Source: Lachnospiraceae bacterium (GTDB taxonomy: Bacteria > Bacillota > Clostridia > Lachnospirales > Lachnospiraceae). From it: a stretch of 6,256 nt of DNA. A program made the position numbers and the translations under genes. This document shows, piece by piece, positions 1-5,570 of this stretch (the first letter of the stretch is position 1; each line of letters starts with the position of its first letter). The DNA lies in the NCBI GenBank assembly GCA_900753685.1, contig CAAEAB010000049.1, positions 1 through 6,256 on the forward strand, given 5' to 3'. Under the pieces are notes generated by a model that saw only the letters and a list, made by a program, of their open reading frames with translations, had not been told where the DNA came from and made no database searches.

Positions 1-448
1 CCGCATATTCCGGCACGGCCTGCTGCTTCTCCCGAGCCAATGCCCGAGACAGGCGAAGTCCGTCCTCCACCTGAATATAAATCGGAACAATATGCTCTTT
101 TCCAAAGAATCCCCGAATCTTCTCATAGGATTCCAGTGTGCCGATCATAATGGCATCCCGGTCTCCTGAAAAATCGATTTGTCCGTCGTCTACCATAAAA
201 TAACTCCACAAGCCATGAACTGTATGATAATCCCGGCACTCGATCACCCGTCCCTCTTTTCGAAATATCTCCAGCATCCGGGACGGGACAAAATAATATT
301 CCACGCCATCCTGTTCCCCATCCCTCATTGGACGGGTCGTATAAGAAACCACCGTTTTTAAGTTCAGAGTCTCATCCCGAACAAGACGCTTAAAAATAGT
401 GTCCTTTCCCGACGCGCTCTTACCCATGACGCAAAATAACTTTGACAT
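1..448 (-). CDS. Guanylate-kinase-like P-loop nucleotide kinase (C-terminus cut by window edge)
   Basis: Reading the minus strand from the ATG at 448-446 gives 149 open codons running off the left edge. The fragment carries a P-loop, GKSASGKDT (residues 9-17), and the guanylate kinase GMP-binding signature SYTTRPMRDGE (35-45) followed by GVEYYF (48-53). By comparison with characterised guanylate kinases, S35, R39, R42, Y51 and E70 sit where GMP-contacting residues are expected. Such enzymes phosphorylate GMP to GDP with ATP in the cytosol. The match is imperfect: the P-loop is not the usual GxSGxGKS form, and the acidic 'EIDxQG' segment is replaced by a stretch around AIMIGTLESY (99-108), so the substrate could differ. 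The start is supported by a strong AGGAGG on the minus strand about 5-8 bases upstream. The gene begins inside the 3' end of the decarboxylase gene (29-base overlap), so it is probably the third gene of the operon. Family confident; exact GMP specificity is not. Confidence 0.82.
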   Translation of the reverse strand, partial: MSKLFCVMGKSASGKDTIFKRLVRDETLNLKTVVSYTTRPMRDGEQDGVEYYFVPSRMLEIFRKEGRVIECRDYHTVHGLWSYFMVDDGQIDFSGDRDAIMIGTLESYEKIRGFFGKEHIVPIYIQVEDGLRLSRALAREKQQAVPEYA

Positions 449-1895
449 TGCCCTCCTCCTTCGAATAGCCGCCATGGACCTCAAGCCCCTGGCGCAAATA
501 ATCCTCAATCTGTTCAATCTGTTTCATTTGTATCACTTCTCCCGGAGCAAGTATTGGGACTCCCGGCGGATACAGGTAAAGGTAATCTCCCATGACGCAG
601 CCCCCGGCCCCGGTCAGAGGAACCTCGATCGTTGGCTGATTTAGGGCCTCAGCCGGCGTCATCCGCTGTTTTGGCATCTCCGGCGCTGTCAATTGGGAAA
701 CCAGATCTTCATTCGCGCTGTTCTCCGGTCTTTTCTCCCCGACTGCAGGCCCGTCAAGACCGGCATCGATTCTTTCCAGAGACTTTGCCAGACGCTCCAG
801 TCCCTCCGGGCTGTCGCCCACCGTTGCCATAGCCAGCACATACCGTGCCGAAGCCATCTCCATCTGCAATCCAAACTCCTGACGGAGTCGGTCGTAAAGC
901 TCCCGGCCGGTGAAATCAATTTTATCAGCCTTGCCTGCTTTCACAGCGCTGCGGGTTTTATCCACGCATATAACCAATTTCCCCGTATCAAATATCCCTT
1001 CCGGTTCATACAGATACAAATGTTTCATATGTGCCATACGTTTTCGAAATACTTCCACCCGACGTTTAAAACAGTCAAATCGTTCTGCCCCTTCCTGCTC
1101 CAGCCATGTCATGCACTGACTGATGGAGGCCATAAGTATATAGGATGGGCTAGACGTCTGATAAACGGCAAGCATTCTCCGAATCCGTTCCCGGTTCACC
1201 AGCTCACCATTAATGTGGATGAGGGCTGTCTGGGTCAGCGCCGGCATCGTCTTATGAAGACTTTGAATGACCACATCAGCGCCGCAGGACACCCCGTCGG
1301 GTAAGCCTGTCCATCGAAGGTGCGCCCCGTGGGCCTCATCCACAATACACGGAATCCCCCGCCGATGCGCCGCCTCACAGATGCCCTTCACATCGGATAA
1401 GATGCCTTCATAGGTCGGAGACGTAAAAATCACAGCCCGGATATCCGGATATTTTTCAAAGGCCCTCTCCGCCTGCTCCCGGGTGAGACCCTGATAAATT
1501 CCCGGTCCTCTGTCCATCCGGGGCCATAAGTATACCGGACAGAGCCCATTCAGCTCCAACCCATGATATACACTCGTATGACAGTTTCTAGCTACAAGCA
1601 CCCGGTCGCCCCGGCGGAGGCACCCGGCAATAGCTGACAGAATTCCTCCCGTGCTCCCGTTGACCATAAAATGACTCTCCTGCGAGCCATAAAGGGCTGC
1701 CGTCCGCTCCTGCTCTTCTTTCAGCACATCGGCGGCTTCGTGAAGATTATCAAAGCCGTCAATTTCCGTCAGATCGAACCGGTAAGGGTCCTCCATCGAC
1801 ATGACCTGCCGTTTATGCCCCGGCATATGAAAGGGATAGGCCTCACTTCGGCTGTATTCAATAAGTTTTGTATACAGGTTCGGTGAATCACTCAT
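420..1895 (-). CDS. PLP-dependent Orn/Lys/Arg decarboxylase family protein (YaaO/SpeA type)
   Basis: This 491-residue protein is a fold-type I PLP enzyme of the basic amino acid decarboxylase family, which makes polyamines or diamines (agmatine, cadaverine or putrescine) in the cytosol. Visible hallmarks are PFHMPGHK (21-28), NGST (79-82, phosphate loop), RNCHTSVYHGLE (103-114, with H106 as the residue expected to stack on PLP), DEAH (186-189, D186 for the pyridine nitrogen), and SLHKT with the Schiff-base lysine K215. The C-terminal domain has the YPPGVPILAPGE signature (442-453). The length matches the short Gram-positive form such as B. subtilis SpeA (about 490 aa), not the roughly 700-aa enterobacterial enzymes, which carry an extra N-terminal wing domain. 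A polar, low-complexity linker (about 380-412) joins the domains. The ATG overlaps the TGA of the FAD dehydrogenase gene by 8 bases; its Shine-Dalgarno (GAAGAAGAACC) is weak, so translation probably depends on coupling. The substrate cannot be read from sequence alone. Confidence 0.9.
   Translation of the reverse strand: MSDSPNLYTKLIEYSRSEAYPFHMPGHKRQVMSMEDPYRFDLTEIDGFDNLHEAADVLKEEQERTAALYGSQESHFMVNGSTGGILSAIAGCLRRGDRVLVARNCHTSVYHGLELNGLCPVYLWPRMDRGPGIYQGLTREQAERAFEKYPDIRAVIFTSPTYEGILSDVKGICEAAHRRGIPCIVDEAHGAHLRWTGLPDGVSCGADVVIQSLHKTMPALTQTALIHINGELVNRERIRRMLAVYQTSSPSYILMASISQCMTWLEQEGAERFDCFKRRVEVFRKRMAHMKHLYLYEPEGIFDTGKLVICVDKTRSAVKAGKADKIDFTGRELYDRLRQEFGLQMEMASARYVLAMATVGDSPEGLERLAKSLERIDAGLDGPAVGEKRPENSANEDLVSQLTAPEMPKQRMTPAEALNQPTIEVPLTGAGGCVMGDYLYLYPPGVPILAPGEVIQMKQIEQIEDYLRQGLEVHGGYSKEEGNVKVILRHG
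451..461 (-). promoter_or_regulatory. Strong ribosome binding site of the guanylate-kinase-like gene
   Basis: The minus strand reads AAGGAGGAGGGCA directly before the ATG at 448-446. This is two overlapping near-perfect Shine-Dalgarno matches at good spacing. It lies inside the coding sequence of the upstream decarboxylase gene and fixes the kinase start, so the 29-base overlap is real rather than a start-choice artefact. Confidence 0.8.
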
Positions 1896-3285
1896 GGTTC
1901 TTCTTCAAAATACTCTTTGCCACAGCCAGGCCATTGGCCGAAGCCTGCTGCAAACCGCGGGTTACCGAAGCTCCGTCGCCCATGGCCCGAAGTCCATGAA
2001 TATTTGTTTCGAAATCATCATTGACCAGAACCTTATTGGAATAAAACTTCACTTCCACGCCGTAAAGCAATGTCTCATCGCTGGCAATGCCCGGCGTTAC
2101 CTTGTCCAATGCCTCGATCATCTCGGCGATATCCACCATAATCCGGTGTGGGAACACAAGGGATAAATCGCCCGGCACCGCATCCTTTAACGTCGCAGTA
2201 ATATTATTCCGAATCATACGCTCATCCGTTGTCCGGCGTCCCCGCTTGAAATCACCGTAACGCTGAACAAGGATCTTGCCGTCACAGAGCATATTGCCAA
2301 GGCGGGCAATATATTTGCCATATTCAATCGGAGACTTGAACGGTGAGGTAAAGTTTTTGGAAACGAGAATGGCAAAGTTCGTATTTTTAGTCTTTAAATC
2401 CTGAGATTTATAGGCATGTCCGTTGACAACCGCCAGTCCCTCATCGTAATATTCCGTTGCCACTTCACCGGACGGATTGGTGCAAAATACCCGAACCTTA
2501 TCATCGAAGGTCGGCGTATAATAGACGAGCTTCGCCTCATAAAGCTTTTCATTCAGCTCCTTCATAATCTCGTCCCGAACTTCTACCCGGACGCCCACGT
2601 CCACCGTTCCAACCTTCGTATCAACGCCATGGCTCTGACACAGATGGGCAAACCACTCGGAGCCTTCCCGGCCCACACCGGCAACAATCTCCTCCGCATA
2701 GTAGGTTTCTCCCTTATCTGTGACGACGCCCTTCGCCCTGCAATCTTCAATAATAATATCCTGAACCATCGTCATAAACTGAATTTCCACGCCGGAGGCG
2801 ATCAGATGATTCTGAAGGCGGGTATAAATCTTATACCCTTCCTCTGTTCCGAGATGACGGATTGGACATTCAATCAATTTCAAATTTGCCCGAATAGCCT
2901 TTGTCCGGATACGCTCAATGGCCTCGTAATCTTCCAGACCATAAACCCTCTCATCTGCGCCAAATTCCAGATATATTTTATCCGCTTCGTTCAACAATTC
3001 AATCGTCCGGTCATATCCGAGGATCTCCGGCAAATTTCCTCCCACATCCGGAGAAAGGGACAGCTTGCCATCGGAAAATGCTCCGGCTCCGGCAAAACCG
3101 GTCGTAATCGAGCATGGCTTACAGCCAACACACTTTTTCGTCGTCCGTTTCGGACAGTTTCTGTTTTCAATGGCCCGGCCTTTTTCAATCATTAAAATTT
3201 TCATTTCCGGATTGCTGCGAATCAGCTCATATGCACAAAAAATACCGGATGGTCCGGCCCCAATAATAATTACATCATAATTCAT
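1888..3285 (-). CDS. FAD-dependent dehydrogenase / NAD(P)/FAD-dependent oxidoreductase (COG2509-like)
   Basis: This 465-residue protein opens with an FAD-binding Rossmann motif, IIIGAGPSG (6-14), with E34 after the second strand as the likely ribose ligand. It closes with the conserved flavoprotein segment GLRAMGDGASVTRGLQQAS (431-449). It is cytosolic, with no signal peptide or membrane segment. It resembles the uncharacterised FAD-dependent dehydrogenases of COG2509; the physiological substrate is unknown. A four-cysteine motif C44-x7-C52-x2-C55-x2-C58, immediately before TTGFAGAGAFSDGKLSL, could bind a metal or Fe-S cluster, or be redox active. The frame stays open upstream to an ATG at 3450, but the chosen ATG (3285-3283) has AAGGAG 8 bases upstream and directly precedes the Rossmann strand. 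The longer version would also encode the promoter. It is the first gene of the minus-strand operon, overlapping the decarboxylase gene by 8 bases (ATGAGTGA). Confidence 0.88.
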   Translation of the reverse strand: MNYDVIIIGAGPSGIFCAYELIRSNPEMKILMIEKGRAIENRNCPKRTTKKCVGCKPCSITTGFAGAGAFSDGKLSLSPDVGGNLPEILGYDRTIELLNEADKIYLEFGADERVYGLEDYEAIERIRTKAIRANLKLIECPIRHLGTEEGYKIYTRLQNHLIASGVEIQFMTMVQDIIIEDCRAKGVVTDKGETYYAEEIVAGVGREGSEWFAHLCQSHGVDTKVGTVDVGVRVEVRDEIMKELNEKLYEAKLVYYTPTFDDKVRVFCTNPSGEVATEYYDEGLAVVNGHAYKSQDLKTKNTNFAILVSKNFTSPFKSPIEYGKYIARLGNMLCDGKILVQRYGDFKRGRRTTDERMIRNNITATLKDAVPGDLSLVFPHRIMVDIAEMIEALDKVTPGIASDETLLYGVEVKFYSNKVLVNDDFETNIHGLRAMGDGASVTRGLQQASANGLAVAKSILKKNHE

Positions 3286-3293
3286 TTTTATCA

Positions 3294-3299
3294 CTCCTT
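3294..3299 (-). promoter_or_regulatory. Ribosome binding site fixing the FAD dehydrogenase start
   Basis: The minus strand reads AAGGAG followed by 8 bases (TGATAAAA) and then the ATG at 3285. It supports the 465-aa start over the 55-residue upstream extension, whose own start candidates lie at or upstream of the promoter. Confidence 0.8.
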
Positions 3300-3322
3300 G
3301 CTGGGCGCGCTTAAACATTGTA

Positions 3323-3351
3323 ATCATACCACATTCCCCCGGCTTTGGCAA
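3323..3351 (-). promoter_or_regulatory. Sigma-A type promoter for the FAD dehydrogenase-decarboxylase-kinase operon
   Basis: On the minus strand, TTGCCA (3351-3346, 5/6 to the -35 consensus) is separated by exactly 17 bases from TATGAT (3328-3323, 5/6 to the -10 consensus). A TGG precedes the -10, giving an extended TGn element. Transcription should start near 3316, leaving a leader of about 30 bases that contains the AAGGAG. This is one of the clearest promoter matches in the window. Confidence 0.75.
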
Positions 3352-3387
3352 CGAATACTCCCCGTCCTTGTTTTCCTCCAACGAATA
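3349..3387. repeat. Direct repeat CAACGAATA, two copies in the divergent promoter region
   Basis: CAACGAATA occurs at 3349-3357 and again at 3379-3387, 30 bases (about three helical turns) apart. The first copy overlaps the -35 of the minus-strand promoter, and the second lies in the spacer of the plus-strand promoter. The arrangement could allow one regulator to act on both operons, but a 9-base repeat may also be chance. Confidence 0.4.
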
Positions 3388-3396
3388 TGTTATGAT
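3368..3396 (+). promoter_or_regulatory. Sigma-A type extended -10 promoter for the MATE transporter gene
   Basis: TATGAT (3391-3396) is preceded by TGT, giving an extended TGn -10, and lies 17 bases downstream of a weak -35, TTGTTT (3368-3373). Transcription would begin near 3403, with a leader of about 30 bases carrying the Shine-Dalgarno. The -10 match is good; the -35 is poor, which is usual for extended -10 promoters. Confidence 0.65.
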
Positions 3397-3413
3397 AACT
3401 TGAATATAGTTAT
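3395..3413. promoter_or_regulatory. Possible operator: inverted repeat ATAACT-N7-AGTTAT over the MATE gene transcription start
   Basis: The 6-base arms at 3395-3400 and 3408-3413 are exact reverse complements separated by TGAATAT. The element overlaps the 3' end of the -10 and the predicted start point, where a repressor would block transcription. A related direct repeat, GAATATGTTAT (3383-3393) and GAATATAGTTAT (3402-3413), is spaced 19 bases. MATE genes are often controlled by MarR-type repressors, but no regulator gene is in the window, so the operator role is inference. Confidence 0.3.
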
Positions 3414-3420
3414 TCATTCC

Positions 3421-3427
3421 AAGGAGG
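3421..3427 (+). promoter_or_regulatory. Ribosome binding site of the MATE transporter gene
   Basis: AAGGAGG, a seven-base match to the anti-Shine-Dalgarno, lies 7 bases before the ATG at 3435 and fixes this start. Confidence 0.85.
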
Positions 3428-3434
3428 TTAAAAA

Positions 3435-4814
3435 ATGGCTCAAAATACACCGAATAAACTGGGTACAGAAAAAATCAGCCGTCTGCTGTTCCAGCTGGCT
3501 GTTCCTTCCATTACCGCCCAGATTATCAATATGCTGTACAATATTGTCGATCGTATTTACATCGGTCATATCGCCCAAATCGGTACACTGGCTCTGACCG
3601 GTGTCGGCGTCTGCTTTCCTATTATTATATTAATCACTGCTTTCAGTTCCCTCATCGGCATGGGCGGTGCCCCCCAGGCTTCCATTCGGATGGGCGAGGG
3701 AAATATGAAAGAGGCAGAACGAATTCTCGGAAACTGCTCCGCTGCCCTCATTCTTCTTTCCGCTGCCCTTACTGCCTTTTTCCTTATTGGCGGCCAGACG
3801 CTTCTTCGTCTTTTTGGCGCCAGCAGCGACACCCTGCCCTACGCCATAGAATATATGAATATCTATGTCATCGGTACAGTTTTTGTTATGATTTCCCTGG
3901 GATTAAACAGCTTTATATCCGCCCAGGGTTTCGCTAAAATCAGTATGTTCACCGTCGTTATCGGCGCAGTAATCAATATCGTTTTAGACCCGATTTTAAT
4001 CTTCGGCTTAAATATGGGCGTCCGCGGCGCCGCGCTGGCCACCATTATTTCCCAGTGCGTTTCTGCCCTCTGGGTACTCAAATTCCTGACCGGCAAAAAA
4101 ACCACACTGAAAATCCGATTTTCTAATATGAAGCTTTCCGGACAAATCCTGCTTCCGGTCCTTGCCCTTGGCTTATCGCCTTTTATCATGCAGAGTACCG
4201 AAAGTCTGTTAAGCATCTGCTTTAACACCTCTCTGCAAAAATACGGCGGCGATCTGGCCGTGGGCTCCATGACAATTTTGACAAGTATTATGCAGATTCT
4301 ATCCCTGCCCCTATCCGGCTTAACTCAGGGCGCCCAGCCGATCATCAGTTATAACTTCGGCGCCGGCAATAAAGAGCGGGTAAAACAGGCCTTTCGTCTG
4401 CTCTTTATCTCCTGCGTTACCTTCGCCTCCCTGTATTGGCTGTTAAATATGCTTTACCCGCAATTGCTTGTGAGTATCTTTGCCCGCGACGACGCGTTAA
4501 AAGCTATGGCTGCCTGGGCTCTTCGGATCTATCTGGCCGCCGGTTTCATGATGGGTATTCAGCTGGCCTGTCAGCAGACCTTTGTCGCCATAGGCCAGGC
4601 AAAAATTTCTTTGTTCCTGGCCCTGCTGCGGAAAATCATTCTGCTCATTCCACTCATTTATATTCTGCCGAACTTCTTTGCAGACAAGGTATTTGCAGTA
4701 TTCCTGGCGGAACCGATTTCCGATTTTATCGCCGCCTCCACCACCTTTACCCTCTTCCGCCGAAGGTTCAATAAGGTACTCAACGAACGCGAATCCCTGC
4801 TGGAACACCAATGA
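3435..4814 (+). CDS. MATE family efflux transporter (MepA/DinF-like)
   Basis: This 459-residue integral membrane protein belongs to the multidrug and toxic compound extrusion family. Members export cationic drugs or metabolites across the cytoplasmic membrane in exchange for Na+ or H+. Length and hydrophobic pattern fit the family's usual twelve helices in two six-helix bundles. Recognisable segments are the N-terminal LAVPSITAQIINMLYNIVD (21-39, first helix), the NIVLDPILIFGLNMGVRGAALAT region (181-203, end of the first bundle), GLTQGAQPIISYNFGAGN (295-312) opening the second half, and a basic C-terminal tail from FRRRFNK (441-447). S. aureus MepA (451 aa) is the closest characterised type I would name, but the substrate cannot be deduced. 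The gene is alone on its strand, reads divergently from the FAD dehydrogenase operon and converges on the membrane-protein gene that ends at 4857. Its G+C-rich codon use matches the left-hand genes, not the AT-rich block to the right. Confidence 0.93.
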   Translation: MAQNTPNKLGTEKISRLLFQLAVPSITAQIINMLYNIVDRIYIGHIAQIGTLALTGVGVCFPIIILITAFSSLIGMGGAPQASIRMGEGNMKEAERILGNCSAALILLSAALTAFFLIGGQTLLRLFGASSDTLPYAIEYMNIYVIGTVFVMISLGLNSFISAQGFAKISMFTVVIGAVINIVLDPILIFGLNMGVRGAALATIISQCVSALWVLKFLTGKKTTLKIRFSNMKLSGQILLPVLALGLSPFIMQSTESLLSICFNTSLQKYGGDLAVGSMTILTSIMQILSLPLSGLTQGAQPIISYNFGAGNKERVKQAFRLLFISCVTFASLYWLLNMLYPQLLVSIFARDDALKAMAAWALRIYLAAGFMMGIQLACQQTFVAIGQAKISLFLALLRKIILLIPLIYILPNFFADKVFAVFLAEPISDFIAASTTFTLFRRRFNKVLNERESLLEHQ

Positions 4815-4847
4815 GCCATGCAGCAAATATGTCCTCAAAAATAGATC

Positions 4848-4876
4848 GGGGTGGAATTACTTTATAACTCCACCCC
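4848..4876 (-). terminator. Hairpin terminator of the toxin/immunity block, overlapping the last codons of the membrane-protein gene
   Basis: GGGGTGGA (4848-4855) pairs perfectly with TCCACCCC (4869-4876), and three further inner pairs are possible after one mismatch. Read on the minus strand, the hairpin is followed after six bases by a T5 run (4841-4837), a fair intrinsic terminator for the transcript ending at 4857. The stop codon lies in the loop region. In the plus direction only CTTCTCT follows, so it would be a weak terminator for the MATE gene, though both convergent transcripts must end here. Confidence 0.55.
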
Positions 4877-5516
4877 CTTCTCTGGCAATTATGTAATACC
4901 ACTGCTTCTCCTTTTGTTCTGAATTTACTTCATAACCATCCCACAAACATTCTCTTACCACCCGCTCTATATCCATCGCATTATCATCAGATTTATAAAC
5001 AAACATAGAAAAGCCGCTGTCTAAAAATCCTCTCTTGATCCAAAATCCAATCATACATTCATCATTATTCCGATATATGAATACATCTCCCCCGGAAGAG
5101 CATTTTTTATATTTATCAGGAAGTTCGACGAATCCCTTCTCTTCAGATTCACCAAGTTGATGATTTTCTACCATTTCAACAATTTCATATCTCATACTTT
5201 TATACACTCTAAAATTCAGCTTATTCTGGCTTCCGCTTAATAAATATAAAAGGTATACAACAACAAAAATTATAGGAATAAAATCCTTGATTGATTTATG
5301 ATTTCCTTTTAAATATTTCACCGCCCAAATACCACATGCAATGAATAAGAAAAAGAATACCATATCCAGAATTGAATAGAGAACAAAAAAGTGAAAAAAC
5401 AATTCTTCATAATACCAGGAACTTAAAAAATTTATCAAAACCACTGCCGCGCACAATAAACTAAGCTTCTTTAAATTTCTCGTCATACTCCATTCAGCGC
5501 CCTTTCCTAAATACAT
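4857..5516 (-). CDS. Three-TM membrane protein of unknown family, candidate immunity protein for the adjacent RHS toxin
   Basis: I do not recognise a named family for this 219-residue protein. It has a short basic N-terminus (RNLKK, 13-17), three hydrophobic segments (about 18-35, 40-66 and 79-94) and a soluble C-terminal domain (about 95-219) with many charged and aromatic residues. The loop between TM2 and TM3 is basic (KYLKGNHKSIKD), so the positive-inside rule puts the N-terminus in the cytoplasm and the C-terminal domain outside. It lies 54 bases after the RHS toxin gene on the same strand and shares its AT-rich composition, the usual place for a cognate immunity gene; that role is inferred from context. 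The start is uncertain: the ATG at 5516 has only a weak GCAGG upstream and lies in a short palindrome, while an in-frame ATG at 5486 (residue 11, MTRNLKK) has GGAG almost touching it and AGGAAAGGG further upstream. Confidence 0.7.
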   Translation of the reverse strand: MYLGKGAEWSMTRNLKKLSLLCAAVVLINFLSSWYYEELFFHFFVLYSILDMVFFFLFIACGIWAVKYLKGNHKSIKDFIPIIFVVVYLLYLLSGSQNKLNFRVYKSMRYEIVEMVENHQLGESEEKGFVELPDKYKKCSSGGDVFIYRNNDECMIGFWIKRGFLDSGFSMFVYKSDDNAMDIERVVRECLWDGYEVNSEQKEKQWYYIIAREGGGVIK

Positions 5517-5520
5517 TTAG
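5507..5520. repeat. Short palindrome over the putative start codon of the membrane-protein gene
   Basis: CTAAATACATTTAG has 6-base complementary arms around a 2-base centre and contains the CAT that is the minus-strand ATG at 5516. It may weakly mask the start or simply be AT-rich chance. Confidence 0.35.
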
Positions 5521-5523
5521 TCT

Positions 5524-5561
5524 GCCTGCTTTCAAACTATTATCATTTTTTGAAAGCAGGC
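5524..5561. repeat. Perfect 13-bp inverted repeat between toxin and candidate immunity gene
   Basis: GCCTGCTTTCAAA (5524-5536) is the exact reverse complement of TTTGAAAGCAGGC (5549-5561), with a 12-base loop. No T-tract follows the stem on either strand, so it is not a standard intrinsic terminator. As RNA it would form a stable hairpin between the RHS stop codon (5571) and the next start (5516). It could stabilise a 3' end, attenuate read-through, or act at DNA level as an operator, since a -10-like GATAAT lies in the loop on the minus strand. Confidence 0.75.
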
Positions 5562-5566
5562 TACAA
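5539..5566 (-). promoter_or_regulatory. Possible weak internal promoter for the candidate immunity gene
   Basis: On the minus strand TTGTAG (5566-5561, 3/6) precedes GATAAT (5544-5539, 5/6) with a 16-base spacer; the -10 lies exactly in the loop of the 13-bp inverted repeat. It would give a leader of about 15-20 bases before the ATG at 5516. In DNA this AT-rich, such matches are common by chance, so the call is tentative. Confidence 0.3.
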
Positions 5567-5570
5567 GAAT

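Noticed and set aside
693..1304. Plus-strand open frame of 203 codons
   Set aside because: It is antisense to the decarboxylase, whose PLP motifs are unambiguous; the translation has no family features.
2416..3195. Plus-strand open frame of 259 codons
   Set aside because: It is antisense to the FAD dehydrogenase, shows no recognisable motif and has no ribosome binding site; it is a shadow of a real gene.
3286..3450. 55-residue N-terminal extension of the FAD dehydrogenase from an ATG at 3450
   Set aside because: It would cover the TTGCCA-N17-TATGAT promoter and the AAGGAG site, and family members begin right at the Rossmann strand, as the ATG at 3285 does.
3863..4270. Minus-strand open frame of 135 codons
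   Set aside because: It lies entirely opposite the MATE gene, with proline- and arginine-rich translation and no start signal.
4815..4847. Possible extra small gene between the MATE gene and the candidate immunity gene
   Set aside because: Only 42 bases separate the two convergent stops, and they are occupied by the terminator T-run and part of the stem.
5524..5561. Insertion sequence end or rho-independent terminator
   Set aside because: No transposase, matching distant inverted repeat or target duplication is visible, and no T-tract follows the stem on either strand.
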